From NCBI GenBank assembly GCA_019400425.1, contig JAFREE010000140.1, forward strand, positions 1 through 63,330: a stretch of DNA of 63,330 nucleotides, in the 5' to 3' direction. Both the position numbers and the translations under genes were made by a program. Below the pieces are notes generated by a model. That model saw only the letters and a program-made list of their open reading frames with translations. It was not told where the DNA came from and searched no databases. Below, piece by piece: positions 43,253-55,527 of this stretch (the first letter of the stretch is position 1; each line of letters starts with the position of its first letter). Origin of the DNA: Hymenochaete sp. R1 (lineage: Eukaryota; Basidiomycota; Agaricomycetes; Hymenochaetales; Hymenochaetaceae).

Positions 43253-45606
43253 TCAGATCTCAGTCTGATTCGTAACATTCGCCGACATCCAGAATTCACA
43301 CCTGGCAATCTCATCACTGGAAATCGTCTCCACCATTGACGCACTACCATTCATCAAGCTCATCGGCTGGGAGAGGACCATCCGATTTGGAGAGCTTTGA
43401 ATAAAGGGCGACCAAACTGGTGAAGCGGTTGCGGATGAATTCGGGGAGAACCCAAGGCGGTGCACCGATGGATCCTTTGAAGAAACAAAAGAGGTCCAAT
43501 AAGCGATGGTCTCCTCAGAGAGGAACTCTTCTGTCTGTATGCACGTCAGGTGACCAGCACGTTTGGTATTGAAGCAAGAGAGTCTGGACAATGTCACGTA
43601 CGTCGTTGAACGGCGTGAAGAGAGTACCGACGGTACCTTCTCCAAGGAAGGACGTTTCTCCTGCAAGTCCATTTTCGATGATTTTAAGTGGAAGCCCTTA
43701 TGGATTTGCGAAGTACGCACCCATCATGAGGAAGAATAGGTCTGAAGTATGCATAACACCCGTGAAAGGCTGCTCGGCAAAAAGCACTGGGTCTGGCGAG
43801 TTGAACCTATGATTTATTAATCACGTAGTTAATTTGGCAAGAAAATCGGCTCGGCAGTCCTGACCTGTATGCAAAGACATTTTCTGCGCCTTTCTGTCTC
43901 TGAGAAACTGCCATGAACCAGTCTCTAAAGCAAATAAGTCCATACAAATATTGCCTCGCTTTGATACCACTTACAAGCAACCAAAGACAAGATCCTGAGT
44001 TATTTGTGCTGCCCGATCGAATTGATTTGCGAAGGGACTGCCTGGAGTATCAGGTGCAGGATAAAGCTCCAAAGCCTTCTGTATTGTATCATTCGTCTAA
44101 AAAAAAGAAAGTAACATGTAAGCTCTGGTGGTCTGCTGGATTAAAATTCGGGTACATACCACGAGAGGTTTTCCGCCGAACACCCTGTCAATAACATCTT
44201 GATCTGTGACAAAGTCGGCCGGAGTCCCTCCCACGAATGATCGTCCATCATTTGTACAATGCCCACCGACAAAGTCGACTGTACTGAAGTTACCTTGGCG
44301 TATAAGGTTTGCCGGAAGGTCAGGGAGGAAACCACCGGGACCTTCAACTACAGGAGAGAGCGAGCCTTGAGGGACAGCGTTAATGGCTGCTGTGATCGCG
44401 CCTTTGGTAGTATGTCAGCAAACTCTCGCCCTGAACGCCATGAATAGGTTTGCATACCGATTGAAGCGTTTCTCAAGCAGGTCATTGCATCTTCGTCAGT
44501 TGCGCAGCCTACTGTGTCCACAACCGTATCTATTATTAGCGTAAACAATTGAGTGCGGATTTCTATATTTAAAGACGAGATAAACAGACGAAAATTCCTT
44601 TCGGATTCATCGGCAGTCGGGGTTCCGTATCCTATTGACTGCGCAATGCCGCGACTGAAAGGAGCAGGCTGGGTTCCTGAGTAACGAATATGAAGCTCTT
44701 TTTATATGATTAAAAAACGCCAGACAACGACACTGACCTCCAAAAGCAACAATGTGCATAATGACGCTGGCTCCACCGGCACTCTGGCCGTCAATCGTGA
44801 TAGTATCTGGATCCCCACCAAAGCTTGCAATGTGACGTTGGACCCATTCAAGGCCCGCGCGCTGGTCCAGGAGACCCGTATTGAGGTCGCCATTGGCCTT
44901 GACTTCGTCACCTGCTAGAAATCCCATCAGACTGAGGCGATAATTAACCGAAACGGCGACAATCTTTGGATTCGATTGGTTGACGAGCTCATAGAGTGGA
45001 AAGCTCTGCAGAGACTATTGTCCAATTTAGCTTTGTACTGATTGTCAATGATAGAATACTTACACGCTCAAAAAAGCCACCGCCCTATGCGAAGTGGGAA
45101 GTGAACATCCATGCAGCACATTCAAAACATTGACTCACATGAATATAAAAAAGTACAGGGAGATTATCACCCTCCCGTGCGTCGCTCGGAGCCCAGACAT
45201 TCAAAGTCAGGCAGTCTAATTGCTCATGAGATACCTTCGTCTTCACCTTAAACGTAATACGAATCCGCACACCTTCTTCTCCAACACCAACTTGGGCTGG
45301 CTGCTGCAAACACGGAGCCCCGTAGTTCCGCGCGTCCGTCACGATCGATGTCCCGTTCCCTTCAAAGCTTTCATCGAGCATGCGCGGGGCGCGAAATCGC
45401 AGGTCTCCGAGTGGGGGCTGAGCAAAAGGAATGCCTCCAAAAAAAGTGACTGGCCCATTGAGTTCACCTGATGGTGCTGTACTGTTTCCTGCGAAAGCGG
45501 CAAAACCTAGATTTACGACAGGACCCAGTGGTGAAGTGAGGTCCGGAAGGGCTGTTGAGATAAGACTCAGCGAGAGTAGACACGCAAGTGTAGCGTAGTT
45601 GGGCAT
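43253..45606 (-). CDS. secreted type-B carboxylesterase/lipase
   Basis: Alpha/beta-hydrolase of the type-B carboxylesterase family, likely secreted to hydrolyse esters or lipids. The N-terminus MPNYATLACLLSLSLISTALP is a signal peptide with hydrophobic core. Domain landmarks in order: FFGGIPFAQPPLGDLRFRAP, CLTLNVWAP, NLPVLFYIH, VNYRLSLMGFLAGDE, LLDQRAGLEWVQRHIASFGG. The nucleophile elbow is GQSAGGASV (Gln for the more common Glu before Ser). Then come ATDEDAMTCLRNASI, FVGGHCTNDGRSFVGG at the acid site (Asp where many relatives have Glu), and GVMHTSDLFFL with the presumed catalytic His. It ends with EETIAYWTSFVSSKDPS and a short tail. About eight introns interrupt the gene. Cys pairs consistent with secretion are present. 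An in-frame ATG nine codons upstream exists but spoils the signal peptide. Confidence 0.88.
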
Positions 45607-47447
45607 GTTTTGCTTCTGAAAAGCACGCCACAAGCATCAAGGAAGGTCGAACTCGACTTTAAAAGGGCGGCATGAGTCTCATGACGGTGGTGTATTAAAA
45701 ACTTTCAGCCGTTAAATAGGTGTATATTTTCGAAATGAGAAACTGGTTCGTGAGAGTGTACTCGACCTAGGACGGGTCTTCTTTCGTACCGCACTTAACA
45801 GTTCGCGCCATTCAGCGCTGAGTGGCTGAGCTATGTTGGTAAGACAAGGCAAGAAAGCCAATACCATGATATAGCTGCCATTGACAATCTTTCATCGCGA
45901 AGTTAGTCAAAATACGAATCAGCGAGGTAGCCGAAAATACTGACGTATATTCAAGGGCCGGTAGTTGACTACATCATACTGGTGCCCTCCCGTGAATAGA
46001 TAGAGGTAGCTGAAAGATACATCATGATGTATCATAGCGAGTCGCAAGAAATCTTACATCGAGAGACGGCACTTTCTGAGTCAGGCCCAAGCCATTTGAC
46101 TTTCAATTTTATGTATTTTGAGGACCTTTTGGCTTAAGTTTGACATGTTCGTATGTATGTAGGAAAGAGAATCGAGTTCAGTTTCAGTTACATGACGGGT
46201 GGTGGCAGAGGCAGACAAAGCTCACGGCGTGGTTAGTTTACACATTCCATATCAGGAACGATCGCCACAAGAAACGATAACGTCCTGCAGCGCAGCTATA
46301 TGAAAGAAATCTCAAAAAGCCAAACAGACTCATTTATTCTTTACCTTTACCCACCACCCTCCCCACCTTTCAGTACTGGCGTCTAGACCGGACATGTTAC
46401 GTTGCGGAGTGCGTTGAGGGTGCACCGAGCGAGGAAGCGTTGTCAGGCGCTACAACTACCAAGTAACTCTGCTCGAGGTCAAAGGGCAGCGGAACTGATG
46501 CCGTTACCGTTTCATACGTCTGCCTCGAACATGTGCGAAATACGAAACTGAACGCCCCGTTTGGTGACCCGCGTAATCGCTGGCGATGTGAAGATAACTA
46601 GCTTTTTCGTGGGCAACACATTCCCTCATTTCGCCGGCCATTGAACACGAAGCAAGCAGATATGCGCCAATGCATAGGAACAGCCAAACGCTATACTGGC
46701 GTCGCCAGCAATATCAAAGGTCACCGAACTGAGCCTAAGGTCTCAATGATCCCAATGGTGTGGCCTATCGAATATCTCACTGAAGTCGAACGGATACTTA
46801 GACCATTTTACCGTGCTTCATCGTGTTGCGGGTATCATCCGAATGCGCAATCATCGCGACGTCCGATTGTATTTTATGCAACTATGACAGTACAGAAAAG
46901 AAGGAACTACCTACTGTGTGGATGTCGAAACGTATCGGAACGACGGATGGTGGAAAAGATGATAGAGAAAACGGAGAAAGAGAGGGAAGGGTATGGTGCG
47001 GTATGAGACAACTACAACTACAAGTTATGAACGTTTCTTTGATCATTTTCTTCGAACAGCGTGTGGGTTATGAATGTTACCTTAGTGACGACGACGGACG
47101 TACTTCAAATAAAGGCGATGGAAATTTCAAGGGGGAAGAATGGAATGGAACGCGAGGCTCGTGACGTATCGAACAAAGAGGAAGGGGGTACAAGAGGACA
47201 CGGTACGCTGTGGAATCAAGCACCCTTCGACCTTTTTCCTTTCACAAACCCATATCAAACTATCGTTGACCACCGAGCTCAACGCGAAGGTATCAAACGC
47301 CAAGAGACGCGATACACTAAGCGGAGCGACGGCGACGACGAAGGTCAGGTCAGGATTCATTAGAGAACTATTCAATAAATTATAGGTGAGTTTCGTCGTA
47401 GACTCAAACGGAGGGACAGAAAGTAACCCACAAAGATCATCAGGCAC
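45607..47447. other. 1.84-kb intergenic region
   Basis: No supported gene. Frames of 80-121 codons between 46640 and 47450 overlap on both strands and have low-complexity, charged composition. The first part is the promoter of the carboxylesterase gene, with a TTTTAAAG element about 55 nt upstream of its ATG. The rest is 3' flank of the next minus-strand gene. Confidence 0.45.
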
Positions 47448-49668
47448 TTAGGATGACTTGACGTATGTCTCGGTCCTCCTCAAGCCCATCCTCGAAAACG
47501 ATATACTGCGGCTTGCAGATCCGGCTTCACGTGCAATCTCCGTCATCGACCTGCTCGTACCAGTGCTAGACGGCGCCGGGCCCGTGAAGTCGTCGTTGGA
47601 GATATTCGCCAAGGCATTGCGGCGGCGCTTCGGAACCGGTCTGACTTGCCTGGAAGAGGAGGCTGAAGAATCTTCTTCAGAGCCATCGACGTCGCTGTCG
47701 TCACGCTTGCGCTTTCGTTGGGCTTGGGTGACGAGCTCCGGGACGTCGTAGTTGACTGGCGTCGACGGGTTCGGATTCGAGAGCTGCACTGGGGACGATT
47801 CGATCTTGACAGTGACGGCGGCTTCGTCGGTAACACCGAGCGAATCCATATCGACTCCGGCAAAGGGGCTGTCAATCTGAGCGAAGTCGATTTCGTCAAT
47901 CGTGAGTCCTGGAGTGCACTGCCTACGTCCCAACCTACGTCCCAATCCTCCAATATGTTCCGGAACTTCCTCATCATCATCGACGCCTTTATCTCCCACT
48001 ATATTCATGATCCACTCACTCCTTTTCTCTGGGCTGATATTCGAGAGCCATTCAGGTTCGCCGTAACGCTCGATCTTCCTGCTGAACTCAACATGCTTCC
48101 CGTCCTTCTGTTTCGGCATCGGGTCCTGCGCAGGCGAGTTCTCGCGCGTATCGGTGCAGTCATCGCGAGTGCAGGCTGGATAGAAGGAGTCCCCGATGGG
48201 CTCGGTCTCGGTACGATGAAGACTTTGTGGCGGAGAATCGGGTTCAATGCCTGTCAAGGCGAACATATCGAGTTCGTAGATGGCAGAAAACCGATCATGC
48301 TGCTCCTGCTGAAACTTCACTTCAGGCACATTTGCAGCCTTTTCTTCACACTCTGCTGCCTCAATCATCTCGCGTGGGGTTTCGAAAACGAGTGGTGGCG
48401 GTCCGCGTTTGGCACGGCGAGGAGACGGGGTTCGAAGCATGGATGACCTGAACATGAGGTTGTCCGCGTCGACGTCGAAAGGCGAGTCGAAGGTAACAGA
48501 CGGAGTAGCAGAAAGAGCCTTAGGCATTCCGTAATCCTTGAACGGGTCGAACTCGGCTAAAGGGATGAAAGATGCGTCATGCCTTTGGATGAGCCGGAGA
48601 GCGTGTTCATCGTCAATGCCCGCCATGTCCTTCAGACCGAATTGCCCATGAGCCGCGACGCGCTCCTTCACCCACTTTGAATCCAAAGCTGGGCGCTCCT
48701 CCGGTTTGAGATGGTAGCCTCGCCCTTCGCCTGCCATTGTGCGTTGCTTCTCCTCCACGCATATGTACGCTATGATCTCCTCCATGACCGGCTTCTTCTC
48801 ACTGTCCGTGATCCTCCACCATCCAGACCTTCCGACCTTATCGTCCGCGTAACCGGTGATTTTGCCAAACTGACCTGTCTCGCGCGCGACCCTTCGGTAT
48901 GCCCCAACACCTAACATCGCTGCGCCGAGCGTGAAGTCCTGAATGTCGTTGAGGTCGATGAATCCGCAAGTGAAGAGACGGTCGACGTCTTCGGGTGTCA
49001 GGGTCGATGAGGACGGAGTGTCGAAGATGCCGTAAGTAGTCATGTAGCGGAGGTAGTGGAACGCCAGAGCCTTCGTGCGAGCCGGGTACTCTTCGACGGT
49101 GCTAGGGTTAACGGGTTCGAGCGGAGCATCATCGAAAGCGCGCGTAACGCGATAGGTGAAGTTGACCGGGAGGAGGGCGGAGTCGAAGAACTCATCGAAG
49201 AAAAGACGGGAGGCGTCAGTGAGACCGGAGGCGGGCGTGAGGTCAAAGACGTCGTCGGCCTGTTCGTTGTCGTTCCTATGGGAGGGAGTACCAATGTCGG
49301 TGATGGTGGCCGAGGATGAAGCCTTGACTTCTGATAAGTTGTTATTTTCGATCTGGGAAGACTACTCGTTAGTCACAGACGAGAACACAATTTGTCAGAT
49401 CACGTACTTCAGACTGGGCCGCAGCCGTTGACAATATCGGGCTCTCACAGGCAGTGGGCACGATTTTGCCGGTCTTGTCGCTGAAGACGATGCCAGAGAG
49501 TCCGGAGGAGCCTAGAAGCTCTTCCAACGAATATGCGTCTGTGTCGCTGATGTTACCAACGCTGGTGTCAGCGTCGTCGAAGTTGTTGGTGGCTGGGTTT
49601 GTGACTGCGGCCACCGCATCGGACGCAAGGTTGCCGATGCGATTGAAGATGCCTGCGAACCAGGCCAT
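47448..49668 (-). CDS. hypothetical nuclear-looking protein (~720 aa)
   Basis: Two exons: the first starts at 49668 with MAWFAGIFNRIGNLASDAVA and ends QSE, the second begins IENNNLSEVKASSSATITD and runs uninterrupted to 47448, giving about 720 aa. I recognise no named domain. A folded core is likely between about residues 125 and 300: FTYRVTRAFDDAPLEP, ALAFHYLRYMTTYGIF, FTCGFIDLNDIQDFTLGAAM, GWWRITDSEKKPVMEEIIAY. The rest is Ser/Pro/Glu-rich and probably disordered, with SPRRAKRGPPP and two nuclear-localisation-like basic clusters near the end (RKRKRDD, PKRRRNA). A short tandem LGRRLGRR comes from a 12-bp repeat near 47930. A TATA-like TATAAAGT lies about 220 nt upstream. Nuclear location is inferred from composition only. 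Confidence 0.75.
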
Positions 49669-49890
49669 GATGATCGTGTGGTTTGGTGGTTGTGGTTGTG
49701 TCGTTCGATGGGTATGACGACAGATGCACGATCGATGATGGGAATTTATTGTCGTCGTTGAAAGCGATGAACGATGAACGACAAGTGAATCACCTCTGGC
49801 TGGGGCTAGAGTCTCGACAGCGAAGAGGGGGGTGGAGCAGTGAGTGGTAAGAAGACAAGGAGAGGAAACCCGAACCATTCGCGCGAGCGG

Positions 49891-49900
49891 ACTTTATATG
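49891..49900 (-). promoter_or_regulatory. TATA-like element upstream of the 47.4-49.7 kb gene
   Basis: On the minus strand the sequence reads CATATAAAGT about 225 nt before the ATG at 49668, followed by pyrimidine-rich leader sequence. Distance allows a leader of roughly 190 nt. Assignment is by consensus and position. Confidence 0.45.
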
Positions 49901-51012
49901 CGAGTGACCACGAGGCATTGTGGCTTCTCAGCTCGCGTAACACATGCATCACGTGGGCGCGTTTCATTATATTCCTATTCCTTTGTTCTCTCTTTTTGTC
50001 CTCTAGCCGACCCGACACGCGTGTTTTCGCTTTTTTACGTCTTTGAGTGCGAGTCCCATGCGACTGCCCTTCGAGCAGTGGACGATGAGCTGATTCTCTA
50101 GTTCATTAGTATTACATGCTTGTTATGGCAGGGGTTACTGTTGTCACTCGTATGGCTGAGGTAGGCCGTGTTGACCCACTGATTGTGGATGACTTGTGTA
50201 AGTAAAGAGTCAATCAGGTTCCAGCAGTGAATACGCAGCGAGGCTGGACGACGTTGGTGATAAATATCGTTGTACCATTTGAAGGTTGTGTGCCTTTGAA
50301 TTCCCGTTGTCGTTGCAAGGGAACTAAGACGACTTCTTTAAATTTGCCATGTAAAAAAATTAATCACATTGCGCAGGGAATAGAACGGAAAGGTTTGATT
50401 CGATCCTTCCCCCACACTAACACTCTTCAAAATACATGTCCCGAAATTCTGCTTTCAATGTATGCCCCACATAAATACTTATACTGAACAACATCAGACC
50501 TACTCGGTTAAAAAGACCACGACTGCCGTAGCACGATTATCTGAGTCAATTCGATTCATCTTCATGCACTCTACAGTGCTTCGGTTCGTTTACATTTTAC
50601 AAATAATGCAGAGTAGGCACTTTCTTGTGACTTGGTGGATAGTAAAGATTGCTTGAATGTGAATGAATTTGTGTCGATGGTCAGGTACGGAATGTGAAGA
50701 TGTGCGCGTTCTCTGCCAGAGTTAAGGATGGAGTGAATCGTTTTGCGTTATTTTCAATATCGTCATGTCGCAAGCATTCCCCTCATTTATAAAAGAGGTT
50801 GATAATTATATTCATTGCGAATGTTTTGTCTTGTGAAAGGAGACGAAATGATAGGAGACTTAGTAGTATCGTCGAAGTACGCTAGTATGTATCCGCCAGT
50901 CACGGTAGAGAAAGGACATTCGAAAAAAAATAAGACGTTCATGTTCTGAGTCACCAAAGAAAAGTGCAAATCCTAGTCAAGTGTGAAAGCGAAAGATGGG
51001 AGCCACAAAGAA
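49901..51012. other. intergenic region
   Basis: About 1.1 kb between two minus-strand genes. It contains short frames only (60-86 codons), with A/T-rich stretches between 50330 and 50980. No gene supported. Confidence 0.45.
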
Positions 51013-51875
51013 TTAAGGGAATGATAGGATGTAAGTTTTCATCTCCCGCTCCCAGCTACATTGAGGCAAAGCGTCGCTACTATTCTGCGCATTTCCTCCA
51101 CAAGCTTTCTCTAGCATGGGTTTGAACTGAGCCAAGATAGAGGCCAGACTTGAAGCCCGAGGAAGCTGATGGTGCTGTGGCACGCTTCTCTTCCCAAGCA
51201 AAGACCCGAAATGTCTCGCATGCGCACGCTTGAAGTGAGAGCCCGCCAGGCTATAGCTAGGGGAGACACCACCATGACCGTGGCCACCTAAATCGCGTTT
51301 TTGTCCTCCGAGACGATGGATAGTCTTCTCTACTTCTTTGTACGAGTCACTTGACGGTTCAGAGAGTCTCTTGAGTGTAGACGTAGTGCTGTTGAAAGCG
51401 ATGAAGCGCAGAGACGAGTAGAAGTGGACCATGCTGCCTGGAGTGCCGCAGACGACGGGGCAGTCAGGGTTTGGGCAGCCCGGCGGATCTTGCCCATCTT
51501 TTGAGAAGCGTTGACATTTGCCGTGGAAATATGAAGGAAATATCGCCGTTTCCATCTCGTCGTACGACTTGCTTCCGTATGCATTGATGATGGGCTGGAG
51601 AAGCGTAAGAGGGTCTTGAGGACGATGTTCGGGTGGCACAAGTTCCTTCGAAATCTCGTCGGCCTGCAAGAAATGGTTTAAGCTGGTTTGATTGCTAAGT
51701 ATAGGGCTAATGTACCTACCAGCTGCGCAAAGACATTTTTAACGGGTGAAGTGTAGTTACCAAGGAATGCGTGTGTAATGGCGACGATACATTCACCCTC
51801 GCAAGCCGACACGAAGGACACGCACGAAATTAGGCCCACGATGGGGAGGAGAATATTATGAGCCCTAAAGTACAT
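51013..51875 (-). CDS. small secreted protein of unknown function
   Basis: Two exons joined by an intron after FAQL (GTAGGT...TTGCAG near 51719-51665) give about 270 aa. The N-terminus MYFRAHNILLPIVGLISCVSFVSA is a clear signal peptide. The mature part starts CEGECIVAITHAFLGNY, then PSYFHGKCQRF and the Cys-rich PGCPNPDCPVVCGTPGSMVH. A long Ser/His/Lys-rich segment follows with KR sites (GQKRDL, FKRAHA, GKRSVP) that could be Kex2-type cleavage points. The end has EKACGGNAQNSSDALPQCSW. Cys total is about nine. I believe related proteins occur in other Agaricomycetes but know no function. Candidate roles for such proteins include the cell wall or interaction with other organisms, neither supported directly here. 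Confidence 0.75.
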
Positions 51876-52151
51876 TAGAATCCGACCAGCAGATTGCGAG
51901 TAAAGTAGTGTCTAAAGGAGCGAATGAACGTAAAGAGCGTGAATACGATGGTGGTAGGGAGACGAAAGTTGAAGAAACGAGCGCGTTGAGCTTTTGAAAG
52001 TTCAAACACGTACACATGCACAAATAAGATCAGCGTTATCGACATTTCCTTCTGAGTTACTCGCCGCCTGAAGTGCTCTTGTCCTTCTCCGAGTCCTCAC
52101 CCTTCAACCAGCTTCAACACTCTAGGCAGCGCGAAACTATTCGCTCTCAAA
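51876..52151. other. divergent promoter region, secreted protein and prenyltransferase
   Basis: About 276 nt between two outward-facing start codons; both promoters must lie here. No TATA box is evident. Confidence 0.5.
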
Positions 52152-53389
52152 ATGGCCAGCATTCTCTACAAAGACAGACCCGAGTGGTCAGATGTTGTTC
52201 CAGTGCCCCAATACGAACCAGAAGCGGACCCAATCGCGCCAATATTCTATACCGAAGCATGCAAGTACTATCCATAATATTCCGGGCAGGAACTTACCCT
52301 TACTAACGAGAAAGGTAGACAGGGATGCGACGGACTACTTCAGAGGGATAGTGAAGATTCAGGAGATGAGTGAACGGGTGCTAAAGCTGACTGAAACTAT
52401 CATCCGGATGAACCCCGCTCATTACTCCGTCTGGTGCGTCCTCCTAATCTCTTCTGTGTTCGTGCTGACTCGATCAACGAATGTATACACAGGCAATATC
52501 GATACCGGACCCTCATAGCCATCAACTTCCCTCTCGACGAAGAGCTCGAGCTCATGGACGAACTAGCAGAGAAGTATCTAAAGAACTACCAAGTCTGGCA
52601 CCACCGACGTCTCCTCATTCTCCGAGGCGCCCTCACCAAACCTCCCGCTGCCGAACTCGCTTTCATCGCGCGCGGTCTTTCCGTCGACGCTAAAAACTAC
52701 CATACATGGGCCTATCGGCAGTTCGTGCTCACGCATTTCAACCAGGACGCACTGTGGGCGGGTGAGATGCGGTACATCGAGAACATGCTCGAGGACGACG
52801 TTAGAAATAACTCGGTGTGGAACCATCGGTTTTTTGTAGTGTTCGCGAATGGAGTGAGGAAGGGAGAGGAAGATCGGGAGGAGGTGGTTAGGAGGGAGTT
52901 GGCGTTCGCGAAGGAGAAGATCGCGCTGGCGCCGAACAATCTATCGGCATGGAATTATCTGCGTGGGGTTCTCGACCATTCTGGGACGCCGTACTCTGTA
53001 TTGAAGGACTTTGTGGTCCCTTTCACGAAACCGGCGGCATCGTATGAGGAGCTAAAGGAAGATGTCGTTGATCTGGAAAATCCGCGACCATCGTTCGGTG
53101 CTGATTTGCCATGTCCGATTGCAATCGAGTTCCTCGCAGATATCCATGAGGAGTCTGGGACGAATGAGGTGCAAAATGCCATCGATGTGAGTACAAGAAT
53201 CACTATTTGATATGTTGGTGTTGATCGTGATCAAGTTATGGAAGTCGTTAGCGAATGAGTTAGACCCTATACGCAAGAAGTATGTCTAGGACCTCTTCTT
53301 CTAGTATTAAACTAACATTGAACCGAATTAGATACTGGGAGCATCGCATCTTTGAAGCACAACCCGGAATCCGACCGGAAGCTCATTGA
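52152..53389 (+). CDS. RAM2: protein farnesyltransferase/geranylgeranyltransferase type I alpha subunit
   Basis: Shared alpha subunit of the CaaX prenyltransferases that lipidate Ras, Rho and a-factor-type pheromones; cytosolic. Five exons: MASILYKDRPEWSDVVP...YTEA, KDATDYFRGIVKIQEMSERV...AHYSVW, the long QYRYRTLIAINFPLDEELEL exon, LWKSLANELDPIRKK, and a last exon reading YWEHRIFEAQ and ending EAH. The PFTA repeats carry the signature Asn-x3-Trp-x2-Arg: NYQVWHHRR, NYHTWAYRQ, NNSVWNHRF, NLSAWNYLRG, plus the degenerate AHYSVWQYR across a splice. Length is about 340 residues, typical. The start is the only ATG that joins the conserved RPEWSDVxPxxQ stretch. Confidence 0.93.
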
Positions 53390-53537
53390 ACGTCAACCAA
53401 TTTAAAGTACAAAGATCAACCAGAGCCGTTGTACACTATCAGTTTCTTTCGGATCTACGTCAAATATTTTATTCTACTCATACATTTTCCACAAATCTGG
53501 CCTTCCCTCCCATGATTACGCTACTCATACCATACCG

Positions 53538-54971
53538 TCAAGCACCGAGCTTCAACAAATCACTCAATACTCCCATTGCCGTGACAGCAGCACCTGCACC
53601 TGCTCCCTGCACGATGAGCGGACGCGCCCCATATCTCTTCGTATGGAACATGATGATATTATCCGACCCTCCCAGCGACGTCGCGAATGCATGTGTGTTC
53701 TCATACCTTTCATTCCCAAGTCAACAAAACCACCCAACCAAACTCAAAGGCGAAAAAGAGCAAGAAAAGAGTGCTCACTTCTCTAATGAAGCCTTAACGA
53801 TCCCCTTCTCCACATCCACTATCCCCACATACCTCAACACCTTCCCCTCAGCCCTCGCCTCCTCCCTCAGCCCCTCAAACTCCTCATCAAACTCCGGTAA
53901 ACGCGCCATGAACTCGTCCCCGCTCTGTAGATCTTCAAGGGGCTTCGGGACAAGCGAACGCGTGTTGACGGAGGCGTAGCCATGTGGGAGTGGGTGGGAG
54001 GCACGGAAGGAAGGGATGGTGCGGGAGAGGATGGTGAGTTTACGGGCAACGTCGGCGCCGTTGAGGTCGTCACCGGGGTGAGGTTCCTGTTCGCGTGATT
54101 AGATGTGTTTGAAAGGATAGAAAAAAAGGGAGGGGGTGTATATATGCGCATATAGTCAGTAACTTGTTGTGGTGATTTCAAGAGTAAAGATGGATCATTA
54201 CCGTGTATCCGTTTTCGCGTGCGATTTTGACGACGGATGAGAACGAAGGTCCGCCAGAGGATGAAGTGGAGAAGTTGTTGAAGATGTAGCTCATCGTTCC
54301 AGAGAACACGCCTTCGATTTTAGTGATCTATGTTTAATTCAAGAAGAGCCATCAGTACCTCATAATCGAGTTTCGGACAGGAAGAGCTCGTAGAAAGCCA
54401 TTCTTGATCAAAGAGAAGCTTAAGGAAACGAGCCAACGCATATACTCACCTCATCTCCAGTCGCCACCAAATCCTTCAACGTCGAAATAATCGGCAATCC
54501 CGCCCCGACCGTCGACTCATACAAATACCTCGCCCCCTTCCCCGTTTTCTCCACCGCCCCTACAATCCTCTCAAAAAGCTCCCCGTCCCCCGAGAACGCC
54601 TTCTTGTTCGGCGTCACGACACTCACCCCGCCCTCCAAAAGCATCGGGTACATCTGTGCAACATGCTCGGAGGACGTATTATCCACCAACACCACCTTCT
54701 TCCCTTCCTTCGCAAGAACGTGCAGTTCCTCAGCAAGCGCCGACAGAACCGTCGCTCCCTCCGATTTTGCGAAAGCCGAGCGCCATGTGGAGGGCGTGAG
54801 GTTGGAGAGGCCTGTGGGGGAGAACAAGGTGGACTTTGAGGAGGAGAGGGAGACGAGTCGGAAGGTGGATTGGTGGGGGCTTGGGAGGGAGAGGAGCTGG
54901 TCGATTAGCTCTGAGCCGACGAGGCCTACGCCGATGATTGCGACGAGGATGGGGGCGGGTGTGGAAGACAT
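53538..54971 (-). CDS. HOM6: homoserine dehydrogenase
   Basis: NAD(P)H-dependent homoserine dehydrogenase, reducing aspartate semialdehyde to homoserine on the way to threonine and methionine. About five exons: the first (54971 to about 54450) has the nucleotide fold VAIIGVGLVGSELIDQLLSL, VVLVDNTSSEHVAQMYP, VVTPNKKAFSGD and YESTVGAGLPIISTLKDLVA. The second reads ITKIEGVFSGTMSYIFNNFS; the third EPHPGDDLNGADVARKLTIL, the conserved substrate-site block. The last exons have LGGSDNIIMFHTKRYGARPL and VQGAGAGAAVTAMGVLSDLL. Length is near 370 residues, as in yeast Hom6, with no aspartokinase fusion. The C-terminus ends KLGA. Its 3' end is convergent with the prenyltransferase gene, only ~150 nt apart. 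Confidence 0.93.
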
Positions 54972-55527
54972 TGGTTTTGGAGATCACTGATGCTAGTGCT
55001 CGTTCAGGTTTCAACGCTTAGACTCGACGAAGCCTGAACAAATGACTTAAATTTTGGAGGAATCGTACACGTGATGGTTTAAATGCACTGATTAGATTGC
55101 TTGCAATATCGATAGAAAGATATGAAGCAGATGAGGGCGAAAGGGTTATTTATTCCGATTTGCGTCTGAACAACGTCGAAGGTCCATAGTTCGAATGCTT
55201 AGAGTAGTTAGGTGTTAGGCATGTAATTTCACTTCCCACTCGCTGGCACAGAAAGTGCTACGCAAAAAAAAAAATCACGATTTAACAATTACTAGTACCT
55301 ACTATACATACATCTTTATCAATAGCAATACATGTTCGAAATTAATGTTTAGTTTATTCTTTGGTATCAAATAAAGTGAAAGTTGCAAATTGTCAAGCGT
55401 CTCTTGTGAGTTGAAGTCAGAAAACTGAAAAGGAACGGAGTCGAGTGGGAGTCGAGGTCAGAACAGTTGGATGCTTGTTAGGATTGAAGTTGAAATAGGG
55501 GAAGGTAAAGAAGCGAGGAGATTTTGT
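54972..55527. other. intergenic with A12 run
   Basis: About 555 nt, strongly A/T-rich, containing a 12-A homopolymer at 55264-55275. It is promoter of the homoserine dehydrogenase gene and 3' flank of the next minus-strand gene. No coding frame is supported. Confidence 0.5.

Noticed and set aside
36081..45606. A secondary-metabolite gene cluster of aldehyde dehydrogenase, FAD oxidoreductase and carboxylesterase
   Set aside because: No polyketide synthase, peptide synthetase, terpene cyclase, transporter or pathway regulator is nearby, and a BTB gene interrupts the set.
46641..47006. 121-codon plus-strand frame in the 1.8-kb spacer before the nuclear-looking protein
   Set aside because: It overlaps other frames of similar length, has no domain and no plausible splice partners.
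47718..48446. 242-codon plus-strand frame
   Set aside because: It is antisense to the well-composed 47.4-49.7 kb coding exon and has no recognisable sequence.
23180..54971. A methionine/threonine biosynthetic cluster (cystathionine gamma-synthase and homoserine dehydrogenase)
   Set aside because: The genes are 28 kb apart with many unrelated genes between, and no other pathway member is present.
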